A stretch of DNA of 55,261 bases from Chara braunii (lineage: Eukaryota > Streptophyta > Charophyceae > Charales > Characeae): positions 1,258,729-1,313,989 of the forward strand of contig BFEA01000060.1 in NCBI GenBank assembly GCA_003427395.1, read 5' to 3'. Shown here piece by piece: positions 20,377 to 29,501 of this stretch. Positions within the stretch are counted from its first letter, which is position 1. The number at the start of each line of letters is the position of its first letter. Below the pieces are notes generated by a model. That model saw only the letters and a list, made by a program, of their open reading frames with translations. It did no database searches and was not told the DNA's origin. The position numbers and the translations under genes are program-made.

Positions 20377-21648
20377 TTGAGAGAAGGAGTGGGAAAAACC
20401 GTTTCTTCAGGGGGGGAGGGATCGGCGACTATGGTAACAGGCAATCAAGGCTCACTCGACATGGATATCTCCTCCCCATCTGAAACCCCCATCCCAGCCC
20501 AGCCGAAGGCTCCGTTCATGCTTCCTCCTCCCCCCTTGTCTCTCATGCCTGTAGGATTCGAGGATCTAAAGGATAAGATAGACCAGGCAAACTTGGGGTT
20601 CGTCCCGCTTTCTGAAAAAGGGTTTTCCCCCTCTTCGCCACTCTTCTCCCATCAGACCAAGGAGGTATCTCTTCCCCCCGCCCCAGGCCTAGAGGGAAAA
20701 GACAGGGAGAATTCCCCCGCGCAGGTCTCCACTAAGCTGCTCTTCAATGTTGACTCCGGAATAAAAACGGGTAAAAGCAGAAAGAAGGATAAATCCAATA
20801 GCAAGGCCATGCAAGCCGTGAAAGCCCAAGCCGAAACAGGCCCAGCCCAGAGCAGACTAGATGAGGGGGCTCCTGCAAAGAAAATGCGGGCAAATGACTC
20901 ATCAGCTGTGCCTCGGGAAAAGGTGGCAGATATAGGAGAACCAGAGCATGAGGGCTCCCCAGGGAGAAAAAAAAGGCCACATATGCAAAAGCAGACAAGA
21001 AAAACTCTAAGTCTGGCTTTGCCAATGACAACCCTGACCCGCAAGGACAAGGGAAGGAAGAAAATTTCCCACCTTCTGGTTCCACTGATTTGCTCCAAAG
21101 TATCAGGTGGGGCTGGTATCCTTATCATGCACGGAGAAGATGGTTCACAAAAATTTTTGTTCACTATGGTCCAGTCCCAGCCCACGGATGCCCAAACCCT
21201 GATCCTAATCAACTCGGATATCCTCAAGGGCAGGGGAGAAGTCTCCTGCCTCACTGCATTGAAGATGGGTCGTCAGGCGGTATACCTGAACGAGGAAGAA
21301 ACTGTGTTATTACACATAGCCATCGTCGGTCTGTCCTCATGGATAACGGCGCAGGATCAAACATACGAACAGAACTTCAAGTGGTTGGATCTCTCCCCCA
21401 GGCTCGCAGCTTCCTCGCTGCCCCTCTCTCAGTCCTACATCAGACCGGACATATCCGCCAACCATATCGCGGACTGGATCATCCGTACGGAATACCATGA
21501 TTTTTTAGACGCGGATTGCTTCTTAGAGCAGCTGCAACAATTCGTGTCGCTGCAAGTACTCACTCCACAAGCAGGCATAGGAGCCCTTTCCCGCATCCAA
21601 ACCTTGAGAGGCAATGACCTTGATAATGGTCCTGCCAAACAGGATTAA
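20377..21648 (+). CDS. LINE-C ORF1 C-terminal part, 423-codon open frame
   Basis: Uninterrupted frame between the zinc-knuckle part and the endonuclease. Residues 1-230 are low complexity (Pro, Ser, Lys, Glu) with basic clusters such as KKRPHMQKQTRK. Residues about 245-423 look folded, with hydrophobic strands and helices (GAGILIMHG, TLILINSDIL, ETVLLHIAIVGLSSWIT, ISANHIADWIIRTEYHDFLD). I do not recognise the fold. The first ATG of this frame is not at 20377, so the frame probably continues ORF1 after a frameshift. It overlaps the endonuclease start by 35 bases, which suggests termination-reinitiation or frameshifting for ORF2. Confidence 0.65.
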   Translation: MREGVGKTVSSGGEGSATMVTGNQGSLDMDISSPSETPIPAQPKAPFMLPPPPLSLMPVGFEDLKDKIDQANLGFVPLSEKGFSPSSPLFSHQTKEVSLPPAPGLEGKDRENSPAQVSTKLLFNVDSGIKTGKSRKKDKSNSKAMQAVKAQAETGPAQSRLDEGAPAKKMRANDSSAVPREKVADIGEPEHEGSPGRKKRPHMQKQTRKTLSLALPMTTLTRKDKGRKKISHLLVPLICSKVSGGAGILIMHGEDGSQKFLFTMVQSQPTDAQTLILINSDILKGRGEVSCLTALKMGRQAVYLNEEETVLLHIAIVGLSSWITAQDQTYEQNFKWLDLSPRLAASSLPLSQSYIRPDISANHIADWIIRTEYHDFLDADCFLEQLQQFVSLQVLTPQAGIGALSRIQTLRGNDLDNGPAKQD

Positions 21649-22501
21649 GGTAATCAGCTGGAATATAAGGGGGTTGGGGGATTCGTCCGACCGATCCAAG
21701 CGTTCGAGTTTCAAATATTGGGCACGTAAAGAAGGCATTCAGATTCTATGCTTGCAGGAAACAAAACTCAATGACCAGAAAATTGCAGACATCCAAGGCT
21801 GGTGGTCAGGGCCTCAATTCTGGGCCCCAGCCGTTGGTTCTAAGGGTGGGACTGCCATCCTTATTCACAAGGATTTCGAGGTAGTTATCCTAGACACTTT
21901 TCATGACCAGGAAGGTCGGTGGGTATGGGTTAAATTGGCAGTAGGGGAAGAAGACTGGGCGGTGATGTCGGTCTATGCGCCAGTTGATTACACAGAAAGA
22001 TCCAATTTTTTTGCCTCCCTCCCAACCTTCATTCCGGATGTGGAAAACATCATTATTGCTGGCGATTGGAACACCACCCTTAACTCGGGCCTGGACTCCC
22101 CCAATCCCTCTGCAATAAGGCCAGATGCTCACATGCTCTCCTCCTTCATAGAGGCTCAATGTCTGGTTGACGTCTTTAGGACGTTGAACCCAGAGACTCC
22201 GGGCCACACATGGTATGGCCCTAAGCCTGCGGACCCGTTCCTCCCACCCTCAAGAAGACTGGACTTCATTCTCGCGAGGACAAAGGTATGGGACAGGTGC
22301 ATTTGGAGTGACATCCTCATCGAACATCTGTCTGACCACTACCCGGTTGGAATGAAGATTTTGGCAAAATCGCAATTTGAAAAAGTCAGACCTCCCTTTA
22401 GGCTAAACACAAGAGTTCTCCAGGACCCTGGGATACCAGCTTGGGTAAAAGATCAGATGTCGAAATGGTGGTTAGCCAAGGACCTGTTTCCGTCTAAATA
22501 A
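21614..22501 (+). CDS. LINE-C APE-type endonuclease
   Basis: Target-nicking endonuclease of ORF2. All catalytic landmarks are present: N17 (SWNIRGLG), E49 (LQETKL), Y121 (SVYAPV), D151 and N153 (AGDWNT), D217 (RRLDFILA), D241/H242 (LSDHYPV). The closest relative in the window is LINE-B (WWSGPQFWAPAVGSKGGTAI here). The likely start is the ATG at 21614, inside the end of the previous frame. A stop at 22499-22501 cuts the protein in the linker to RT; the linker continues in shifted frames to 22848. Confidence 0.87.
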   Translation: MTLIMVLPNRIKVISWNIRGLGDSSDRSKRSSFKYWARKEGIQILCLQETKLNDQKIADIQGWWSGPQFWAPAVGSKGGTAILIHKDFEVVILDTFHDQEGRWVWVKLAVGEEDWAVMSVYAPVDYTERSNFFASLPTFIPDVENIIIAGDWNTTLNSGLDSPNPSAIRPDAHMLSSFIEAQCLVDVFRTLNPETPGHTWYGPKPADPFLPPSRRLDFILARTKVWDRCIWSDILIEHLSDHYPVGMKILAKSQFEKVRPPFRLNTRVLQDPGIPAWVKDQMSKWWLAKDLFPSK

Positions 22502-22848
22502 GCCTGGGCCGAAACAAGACTGTACATCATCACTTCGGCTTTTAATACTTTCTCCAGGATGAAGGCGGCAAACAGGTCTTGGGAGGAACACAGGACACGC
22601 ACGGCGATAGCGGACGCCGAACAGTATATGGGTAAGTATATCTTTTCAGATCACTACTGGTCAAAAAAACGTGCAGATAACATATCACTCCTCGAAGTAA
22701 TAGAGGTTAAAAGACAAAATGACTAGCTGTTGTGGTTAAAGATCAGAGGTATTGTGGTGTTAGATAGAATGACCAAGGATACATTTAGGTCCCTTATCCT
22801 GAGTCAAACGAAGCTAGTCATACTTGAGCTCTCTCACCCCTTCAGCCC

Positions 22849-24758
22849 ATGGAAACCGACGGCGACAGGGATAGAGGACAGTGTGGTCATGCTCTGCTGT
22901 ACTTTAAGGATATAGTCACTACCATAAATCCCCATCTCAATTTTGGCTCGGATCTCTCCCCTTCTTCAGACTTTTGGGGAGATTTGCCATCAGTCATCTC
23001 CCCCCCAGATAGAGATCGCCTAGAGGCCCCTTTCTCCCCTCAGGAAATCCACACAGCCGCCGGAAGAATGGCCAAAGGGAAGTGTCCTGGTATTGATGGA
23101 TTGCCGGTGGAGTTGTTCCTTTGCGCTTGGGAATCATTCGCCCCTTTCCCCTGTCAGGTTTTTAACAGTACCCTCTCTTCGGGTTCCCTTCCCAAGGGGT
23201 GGCTCAAGGGAGTTATATCCCTGCTCTATAAGAAGGGGGACAAGAGGGAAGTAAGAAATTACCGTCCCATTATGTCCTCAACGTCGCCTACAAGATCCTG
23301 GCCAAGGCAATGGCCATCAGACTTGCAGATATCCTCCCGGACCTTATCGGTAAAGAGCAGGGAGCCCTAGTGAAAGGCAGATCCATTTTTGACAATATAC
23401 TTTCCACGGTCCAGGCCCTAGAGATTCTGGGCACAAACAAACTCAACTTTGGCATCCTACTCCTTGACATGGAGAAGGCATACGACAAAGTGGGGTGGGC
23501 TTTTGTGTCCACGACGCTGCAAAAAATGGGCTTCGGCCCAGGCTTCTGCACTTGGGTCAGAGCTATGTATGAAGACGCTTCATCAGTGGTAATGGTGAAC
23601 GGGAAACTCTCTCAGAGCTTCCCCCTCACCAGATCCCTGAGGCAAGGGTGCCCCCTGGCCCCGCTTCTCTTCGTCATTCTGGAGGTCCTCATTAATAACA
23701 TCAGAAAGAATGACGCAATTGTAGGGCTCAGCATACCCCACTCGTTACAATGGAAGGGGGGAGCGTTAGCTGACGACCTGACCATTGCCTGTGCGAACAC
23801 GGTACCGTCCATGCAAACGCTGAGGGGAGTGTTAGAGGAGTATTGCAGCCTCTCCGAAGCGTCCATTAACTTTCTTCTCCCGGAGCCATTCATTATTTGC
23901 ATAGACTGGGGCCTTAAACAAGTCCCAGCCAATAGCTCTGACAGATTTCTAGGGGTCCAAATCTCCCTCACGGATTGTTCTACCGCTCAGGACGCTATCC
24001 TGGTTGAAAAAGTAACGGCCAGAATACTTGGTTGGTCCCGCAACTTCAGGCTGTCGCTCTTCGGTCGAGCCCTCATTATCTCTTTAACAGCTTTCTCTAT
24101 CCTATGGTTTCCTCTATCAGTCCACCTCTTGGGTGATGAAGCATACAAGAGAATAAAATACGTGGCAGCCCGCTTTTTATGGAAACCCGCCGCCTCTGAT
24201 CTGCAGGGTTACATCTGCAAGGTGGCCTGGGAAACGATATGCTTCCCCAGGAATGAAGGAGGATTGGCTCTACTAGATCCGGTTCAACAGAACATAGCAC
24301 TCTTGGCCAAATGGCCCACACAAGCCATGTTCGACCCAGAGAACAAGGTCTGGAAGGCCTTTGCAGAATATATTCTGATGGAAGAATGGAACCTTTCCCA
24401 CCCCTCCCATGTCTGGCTTTGCTTCCTCATCAAGTCATTCTGCAACAGGCAGCCCAAATCCAGAGTCTGGAAGAGCATTCTGACAGCCTGGAACAAAATC
24501 CGACCAGGCCGCATCAGCGAACCAGAGTCACGATCACAAATGTTAAATGAAATTTTGTTTGAGAATGACCTGATTAAGCATCAGGGGAGCGGTTCCCTGA
24601 TGGCCGATGGCAGCCCGGGCTCCTTCGGGAGGGCCTGGGTAGAAAAAGGAATCATCCAACTCAATGACATCCCAGTCGAACGACTGGATAACCCTGGATA
24701 TCCTCAGAGCCAAGGCCCCGAGGGTACACAACCTGGCCCTGAATTACGACAAAGTTAA
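22849..24758 (+). pseudogene. LINE-C reverse transcriptase, one frameshift
   Basis: 22849-23280 gives GKCPGIDGLPVELF and ISLLYKKGDKREVRNYRPI. A small indel near 23270 moves the frame to 23310-24758, which has QGALVKGRSIFDNI, motif A ILLLDMEKAYDK (D53 of this piece), motif B LRQGCPLAPLLF, catalytic core GALADDLTIA (D155, D156), FLGVQISL, and the thumb (RFLWKP, GGLALLDP, LLAKW). Compared with LINE-B, a few residues are missing after motif B and after SEASIN. The catalytic residues are intact; the frameshift alone would abolish the full-length protein. Confidence 0.87.
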
Positions 24759-25857
24759 ACAAGCAGTGCCTCCCCATTGGATAGTCGCCCTGAAGCCTAC
24801 AGCAGACTGGTCGTCAGGTACTTGGCTGGTTGACCCCACTGACGGGAACAAGCTGTGGAAGGTTCTTGGCCCGGATCTGAGGCCTGGGACCAAGGCACAG
24901 ATGTGGGCCTTAAGGAAGAGAGACAAACGAGGGGGAGCCCTGAAATACGTCGAGGAGGACGTAATCCACCCCTCAGCAGACTGGAAAGAAGCCAGGGTGC
25001 TGGAGGACTCAGAAAAAAGGCAGTGCTCCCTCCTTCCACTGGTGGTGTCCACTCTGAGGATAGAACCCACGATTCATGGGTGGTCCCTGAGTGATCCAGG
25101 CCAGGACTCAAGGGGGCGTAGTCAGGCAACCCCGCTGTTGGGATACAAGCCAAAAACCGGGGTGGCAAGTCTGAGATCCAGGAAAAAGAAGAAACCAATC
25201 TGGACGGTGAAGAAACGCTTTCAAGCGAACCAGATATCCATGCCTCAGGACAAGGAGGTTTTTAAACTCTGGAAGGGCCTGAAAAAGATGCCTGTCCAGA
25301 GAACAGCTGCCATAATGTGGCTCCAGTCCATGCTTGTCACAGCTACTTCGGTTTGGCTCACAGCCAGGGGCCTCCCTATATCGGACACATGTGCCAGATG
25401 CAATTGGGCATGGGAAACGGCTCCCCACCTGTGGTTGTCCTGTCCCCGCTCCGCAGAACTCTGGGAGTGGTGGAAGGAAAGATGGATAATAGCAGGGCTC
25501 CAACCAGAAGTCTGGACAGAGATCTTCATCCTACAAGGGTTCTTAGTGAATGAAGGCCCACTGAGTTGCGGGTTCAACTACATGGCCCTCGTGTGCAGAG
25601 GAGTAATCATGGAAGGGATATGGGGGGCTAGAAATGAACTCCTGTTCAAAGGAGGAAAAAAGAGTCTCCCCCATATCTGTAACAACATACTGGCAGACCT
25701 CCGGCTCATTATCTTTTCAGACTGGCCATCCAAGAATTTCATCTGGTTTGCCAAAACCTGGGCACAAAAGAGAGCCTTTGGCTCAGTTAACTCGGAGGGA
25801 GGGTTGGTATTGGCTGAATGGCTAAAACCCTCCAGTCCCAGAATTAGTATCACATGA
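24664..25857 (+). CDS. LINE-C ORF2 C-terminal region with zf-RVT-like zinc motif
   Basis: A 397-codon frame overlapping the end of the RT frame after another frameshift (about 24600-24660). Residues 1-200 form a connector with basic patches (RSRKKKKPIW). Residues 240-262 hold the zinc-binding motif C243, C246, H255, C260 (DTCARCNWAW then APHLWLSC), as in the zf-RVT domain found C-terminal to RT in plant LINEs. About 130 further residues follow before the natural stop at 25855-25857. Role: template or target binding during target-primed reverse transcription, inferred from the family. Confidence 0.82.
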   Translation: MTSQSNDWITLDILRAKAPRVHNLALNYDKVKQAVPPHWIVALKPTADWSSGTWLVDPTDGNKLWKVLGPDLRPGTKAQMWALRKRDKRGGALKYVEEDVIHPSADWKEARVLEDSEKRQCSLLPLVVSTLRIEPTIHGWSLSDPGQDSRGRSQATPLLGYKPKTGVASLRSRKKKKPIWTVKKRFQANQISMPQDKEVFKLWKGLKKMPVQRTAAIMWLQSMLVTATSVWLTARGLPISDTCARCNWAWETAPHLWLSCPRSAELWEWWKERWIIAGLQPEVWTEIFILQGFLVNEGPLSCGFNYMALVCRGVIMEGIWGARNELLFKGGKKSLPHICNNILADLRLIIFSDWPSKNFIWFAKTWAQKRAFGSVNSEGGLVLAEWLKPSSPRISIT

Positions 25858-26088
25858 TGGATTGCTTCCTTTCTTTCTGTTTTACCAGTTTTTTAGTCCA
25901 GTTGCTGTTTTTTTTTTTTTTTTTGTGGAAAGATGGCTTTATGGGACGCTGGACCCGGTTTCCAGCACAAGCCTAAGCTGGGTATTGGCCCCAGTTTTTC
26001 CTCCGGGTTGCTATGTAGAGGTTTTCCCGGCCTCCTTTTCGATTGGAAATAAAGCTATTTTACTCAAAAAAAAAAAAAAAAAAAAAAA
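25858..26088 (+). terminator. LINE-C 3' UTR, polyadenylation signal and A tail
   Basis: It contains a run of T (25908-25924), the shared LINE 3' signature ATGGGACGCTGGACCCGG (25941-25958), AATAAA at 26048-26053 and the poly(A) tail from 26067. The right target-site copy follows immediately. Confidence 0.85.
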
Positions 26089-26103
26089 TCAAGGCCATCG
26101 CTA

Positions 26104-26236
26104 GAGGCCATTCCTGTCATCCGTATGTACGGCCAGAAAATGAAAAAAAAACACGCCAGAATCGCGCTATGTACGGCCATTAAAAAACACGCCTGGAGGC
26201 CATTCCTGTCATCCGTATGTACGGCCAGAAAATGAA
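26104..26236. repeat. About 42-bp direct repeat (two copies)
   Basis: AGGCCATTCCTGTCATCCGT and the following ATGTACGGCCAGAAAATGAA occur at about 26104-26146 and again at 26193-26235, about 89 bp apart. TATGTACGGCC also occurs once between them. Confidence 0.85.
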
Positions 26237-26572
26237 ACCGCGTGCAAGTGGGAGCCCTTTGCCCCTGCTACAGAGCCTGGCCAGACGGCACACGAAACCA
26301 AAACGAAATGACTGCATCTGCGCACAAAAGGTAGCGAAATACACTCGTTACTATTTATAGCAAACTGACGAACCTGGCCATTTTCGGCCGGAAGATGCAC
26401 TCGTTTCGTTTTTCATTTTTTCATTTTTCTTTTTCCAGGTCCTTTTTTTTTCTTTTGAGATCGGACCTCGTTTTTCATTTCGTGTGCCGTGCGTCTACGC
26501 CCACAGTCGGCCTCGGCGCTTCAGCATTTTGGCGACATGAGAGTGACCGCGCGTCGGCCTCGCCGCTTGATC
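26237..26572. other. Unassigned stretch
   Basis: Contains T-rich tracts (26400-26455) and no convincing gene, RNA or repeat. Confidence 0.5.
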
Positions 26573-26696
26573 GGTCCTCGTTCCACTGCTCACCACATGC
26601 ACAAAAGACAAGAAACAAAATATGGCCGTGTATCTTCCCATGTACGAGCAGAAGATTCGTTCATTCTCATGTTGCGCATTTCGTTAGTAGAGCGAG
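26573..26696. mobile_element. Family D foldback D3 (diverged)
   Basis: GTCCTCGTTCCACTGCTCAC with ACATGCACAAAAGACAAGAA, then TATCTTCCCATGTACGAGCA, GAAGATTCG and ATTTCGTTAGTAGAGCGAG. The order and spacing of words match the other family D copies. Confidence 0.7.
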
Positions 26697-26757
26697 AAGA
26701 TCAGTCGAGCGAGGGCCATCACTTCGATTCGAGACATGAGTGCGCGGGTTGCGCTTC

Positions 26758-26844
26758 TTTTTTTTTTTTTTTTTTTTTTTTTTCACACATCAATCTTTCA
26801 CAAGGCAATTCGATTAGGAGCCGGGACCCCACAATTCTACCCGG
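26758..26844 (-). repeat. Minus-strand A-tailed 3' end (shared tail family)
   Basis: A poly(T) run (26758-26783) followed by GGAGCCGGGACCCCACAATT and CTACCCGG. On the minus strand this is a 3' end with a poly(A) tail. The same tail occurs at 27072-27100 and, diverged, at 6594-6621. Confidence 0.6.
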
Positions 26845-26862
26845 CAGCATCAGCCGGGGCAA

Positions 26863-26952
26863 GGTCCCACTTGCACGGGACGGATTAAGAGATTCTGGCC
26901 GTCGATCTTTGCTATCTACGGTCAATATCGCTTAATTCGCGTAAGTGGGACC
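26863..26952. mobile_element. Family A foldback A1
   Basis: 90-bp palindrome from GGTCCCACTTGCACGGGACG to CGTAAGTGGGACC. The arms pair through TAAGAGAT and ATATCGCTTA. Outside the core, CCGGGGCAA on the left and CAGCCCCCGG on the right also pair, so the true termini may lie further out. Confidence 0.8.
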
Positions 26953-27008
26953 CAGCCCCCGGTTTAGCTTACGAGCCAAAGCTCCCTTTCCTCCACGTAC
27001 CATCCTTC

Positions 27009-27130
27009 CTTTTTTTTTTTTTTTTTTTGAAAAAAGGCACTTCATTATATTTCAAAACCAAAACGAGAATCGGAGCCGGGGACCCCACAATTCCACCCGG
27101 AACCTTGTCCCACTAGCTCCGTTGAGCTAG
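27009..27130 (-). repeat. Second minus-strand A-tailed 3' end
   Basis: Poly(T) at 27010-27028, then GGCACTTCATTATATTTCAA and GGAGCCGGGGACCCCACAAT (27072-27091). TTGTCCCACTAGC (27104-27116) right after it matches the family B terminus. Confidence 0.55.
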
Positions 27131-27327
27131 GTCAACGTGGGGTTTTCGAGCCTGTGCGACTGTACGCGACAAGGGAGATGCTAGTCGTCCAATTTATCTA
27201 ACGGTCCGTTTCTAATAAAAAGGGCAATAGAGTCCATCTTCCATCTTTGCTTTTTCTTACATCAAAAAACAGAAATAAATCCTTTCTCTCGAATACTACT
27301 ACCCCTACCCTCGCCACTTTCCGTTCA

Positions 27328-27359
27328 ACTAGCTGTCTCCTTTTTTCGAGACAGCTAGT
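27328..27359. other. Perfect 12-bp hairpin
   Basis: ACTAGCTGTCTC, an 8-base loop (CTTTTTTC), then GAGACAGCTAGT. No T run follows, so it is not a simple polymerase III or bacterial-type terminator. Role unknown. Confidence 0.6.
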
Positions 27360-27519
27360 TCAACGACCCTCTTGTTCCCCCAACAGGCGTTTTTCAGGAG
27401 AAACTGAACGAGCCCCCTTCCGTTTGCCATTTTTGGACGGGATTTGGGCACCTCTTCATTTTCTGCTGTGGAAGTGCCCGTATGCCACTCCAATTGTGAA
27501 AAATGAAAAACGAGAACAA

Positions 27520-27681
27520 TTGTATTCCTGCCATTTATAAATGCAGTTCTCATTTGAAATTGAATTAAAATGATTGTATTCCTGCCATTTATAAATGCAT
27601 TTCTCATTTGAAATTGAATTAAAATGATTGTATTCCTGCCATTTATAAATGCATTTCTCATTTGAAATTGAATTAAAATGA
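27520..27681. repeat. 54-bp minisatellite, three units
   Basis: Units at 27520-27573, 27574-27627 and 27628-27681 are almost identical (each contains TTCCTGCCATTTATAAATGC). The unit length is a multiple of three, so it gives an in-frame 18-residue repeat on the minus strand, but no gene context supports translation. Confidence 0.93.
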
Positions 27682-27689
27682 TTTTTTTA

Positions 27690-28265
27690 AGCTGTCGCAC
27701 CGTTGAGCTGCCTCAACTAAACGGTGCATATGGGACATGGTCCCCGGAGTTATCCCGGCAGCATCAGTCGGTTTAGCTTAATCAGACTACCGTACTTGTT
27801 AACTGGACTCCTCTGTAACTCAACCACCTAGCTACTTACCAGATTATCTTTTCCTCACAGCTTCATCAATCCAAATCTTCTTTTTTTTTTTTTCTTTTTT
27901 TTTTTTTTCAATCCAAATCTCTTTCAATTCTCTTGGTTGCTGGGTTCCTTTGTTGACCTATACTATTCCCATCTACCCTATTCACTACTTCTATCGCAAG
28001 TACTATTCTTACTAAAGGGACCATACAGAACAAAAGAAAATAAAATAAAAAAAATAAAAAAAATAAAAAAAATCATTCAAACAGCCTGTCTGTCTCAAAA
28101 ACATCGCAGCAAAAGCAAACAAGAATTAGCATTTATCTAACCTAGTTACAGTACCAAGAAATCGAACGACCACTCCTTATTGTTGGGCTACCGTAGTCGG
28201 ACTCTAAAACCGAGTCCTAGTGCCTTAGGTTGCGCTTTCTCGACCGAATCCGTCCGTGAAATCCG
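27690..28265. other. AT-rich unassigned stretch
   Basis: Contains T tracts (27880-27910) and an AAAATAAA tract (28038-28072). CGTTGAGCTGCCTCAAC (27711-27727) is a small palindrome similar to the interior of B3. No gene found. Confidence 0.5.
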
Positions 28266-28379
28266 CACACCACTCTCGAAATGTGGAAAAGAGAAAAACG
28301 TGGCGGGTTCATCTAGTCATGGTCTAGCAAGAAGTTCATTCTCGTTTTGCACATTTCGAGAGTGGTGTGGCGATGCCCT
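28266..28379. mobile_element. Family D foldback D4
   Basis: CACACCACTCTCGAAATGTG on the left and CATTTCGAGAGTGGTGTGGC (28347-28372) on the right pair over about 20 bp. The interior has CATTCTCGTTTTGCACATTT as in other family D members. Confidence 0.75.
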
Positions 28380-28769
28380 AACGCGAGTGTATCTTCCCAC
28401 CTCTAGCGAGGCCTGTAAATGAATGGGAGAGCCCAAAAAAGTCTATGGAAAAGCGTACCAAGGTAGTAGAAAGCCCCCCCGCCCAAAGAAAAACACCCTA
28501 CCGTAGCGCGTGCACGCGCCATTTTCCGCGTTTGGTCAGCGCGCCCCAACACTGTACGGTAATTGTACGGTTGGCGCCAGCGCTCTCCAACCCACAAGCT
28601 CTGGGTTCCGGCGGTAGATCATACCGTACTGTATTTACAGCATTATATATGGTGCCGCCCGGCTTAGGAGGTTTGCCGTTTTGCACGGCAAGGTGCAGGT
28701 GCTGAGCTGAGGTTGGTGTCAAGTCCGAAGTTATTGGCGGCATCCTCATTCGATTACCTCTGGTACCAA

Positions 28770-28985
28770 CGAACGAGAGGGGCGCAAAGAGCGCGAGAAG
28801 AGGGAGGGGCGCTAAGGAGCGCAAGCAGAGAGAGGGGCGCAAGGAGCGCAAAGACGGAGAGAGGGGCGCAATTAGCGCGCGGAGAGAGAAGAGCGAACTG
28901 TTCCTGTGGGAGCCAGAAGGTGAGGGAGGTCGGCTATGCTCTACTGCGGGAGGAAGGAAGGAGGGGGAGAGCGCGCGGTTACGTG
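28770..28985. repeat. GGGGCGCAAGGAGCGC minisatellite region
   Basis: About five degenerate units of roughly 26 bp containing GAGAGGGGCGCAAGGAGCGC lie at about 28775-28890. The region between 28400 and 28770 has no recognisable feature. Confidence 0.65.
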
Positions 28986-29118
28986 TAAGTGGACACGTGT
29001 TTACGTTTAGTCTATGGTTGTGATTGTGCAATACATGCGTGCGCCGTTCTTTATTTATTTATTATTTATTTATTATTTATTTATTATTTCTTTTGTTTTT
29101 AAGTTCTTTATTTCTATG

Positions 29119-29184
29119 GCGAGTCCGCCTTTTGGCTAAGATCGAGTGTAGTATCTGCTCTGATCAGTTAATATATGATGGGGT
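29119..29184 (+). pseudogene. U2 snRNA 5'-domain-like head
   Basis: CGCCTTTTGGCTAAGATCGA, GTGTAGTATCTGCTCTGATC and AGTTAATATATGATG align with U2 from the region after its 5' CUUUCUCGG to the branch-site recognition and stem II region (compare 38789-38877). It is diverged and merges into non-U2 sequence near 29185. Confidence 0.72.
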
Positions 29185-29295
29185 GTGAACCTACAGTCTG
29201 TAGAGTTTTCCATCTGGTGTGGGTGAGTGATAGTCTACTTTGATTTTGGTTAAGGTAGATTATCATTTACAGTGTAATCAGTGAGGGGATTCTGC

Positions 29296-29467
29296 NNNNN
29301 NNNNNNNNNNNNNNNNNNNNNNNNNNNNNNNNNNNNNNNNNNNNNNNNNNNNNNNNNNNNNNNNNNNNNNNNNNNNNNNNNNNNNNNNNNNNNNNNNNNN
29401 NNNNNNNNNNNNNNNNNNNNNNNNNNNNNNNNNNNNNNNNNNNNNNNNNNNNNNNNNNNNNNNNNNN
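29296..29467. other. Assembly gap (172 N)
   Basis: The run of N lies immediately 5' of the hammerhead core and hides its helix I/III partner strand and cleavage site. Isolated N bases also occur at 1675, 1808, 1815, 1877, 1891, 37497, 43441 and 55182. Confidence 0.99.
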
Positions 29468-29472
29468 GCCTC

Positions 29473-29501
29473 CTGATGAGTCGGTGAAACTCCGACGAAA
29501 C
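29473..29501 (+). ncRNA. Hammerhead ribozyme core (copy 1)
   Basis: CTGATGA (29473-29479), helix II GTCGG/CCGAC (29480-29484 with 29492-29496) around a 7-base loop TGAAACT, then GAAA (29497-29500) and C. This is an exact match to the conserved hammerhead core CUGAUGA-helix II-GAAA. The strand carrying the cleavage site falls in the N gap, so the type (I or III) and activity cannot be judged. Self-cleaving RNAs of this kind process the transcripts of retrozymes, Penelope-like elements and some satellites. Confidence 0.82.

Larger units (their letters stand above)
18022..26085 (+). mobile_element. LINE-C: apparently full-length non-LTR retrotransposon with TSD
   Basis: An 8.06-kb element running 5' UTR, ORF1, APE endonuclease, RT, zinc-motif C-terminal region, 3' UTR with AATAAA (26048-26053) and a poly(A) tail (26067-26088). 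It is flanked by the 13-bp direct repeat AAATCAAGGCCAT (18009-18021 and 26086-26098; the As of the right copy merge with the tail, leaving 10 unambiguous bases). The gene order and zinc-motif end fit plant-type LINEs. Several frameshifts interrupt both ORFs, so it is probably inactive unless some are assembly errors. Confidence 0.88.

Noticed and set aside
28498-29031. 177-codon minus-strand frame
   Set aside because: Its Arg/Leu/Pro-rich part comes from the GGGGCGCAAGG minisatellite; no domain is recognisable.
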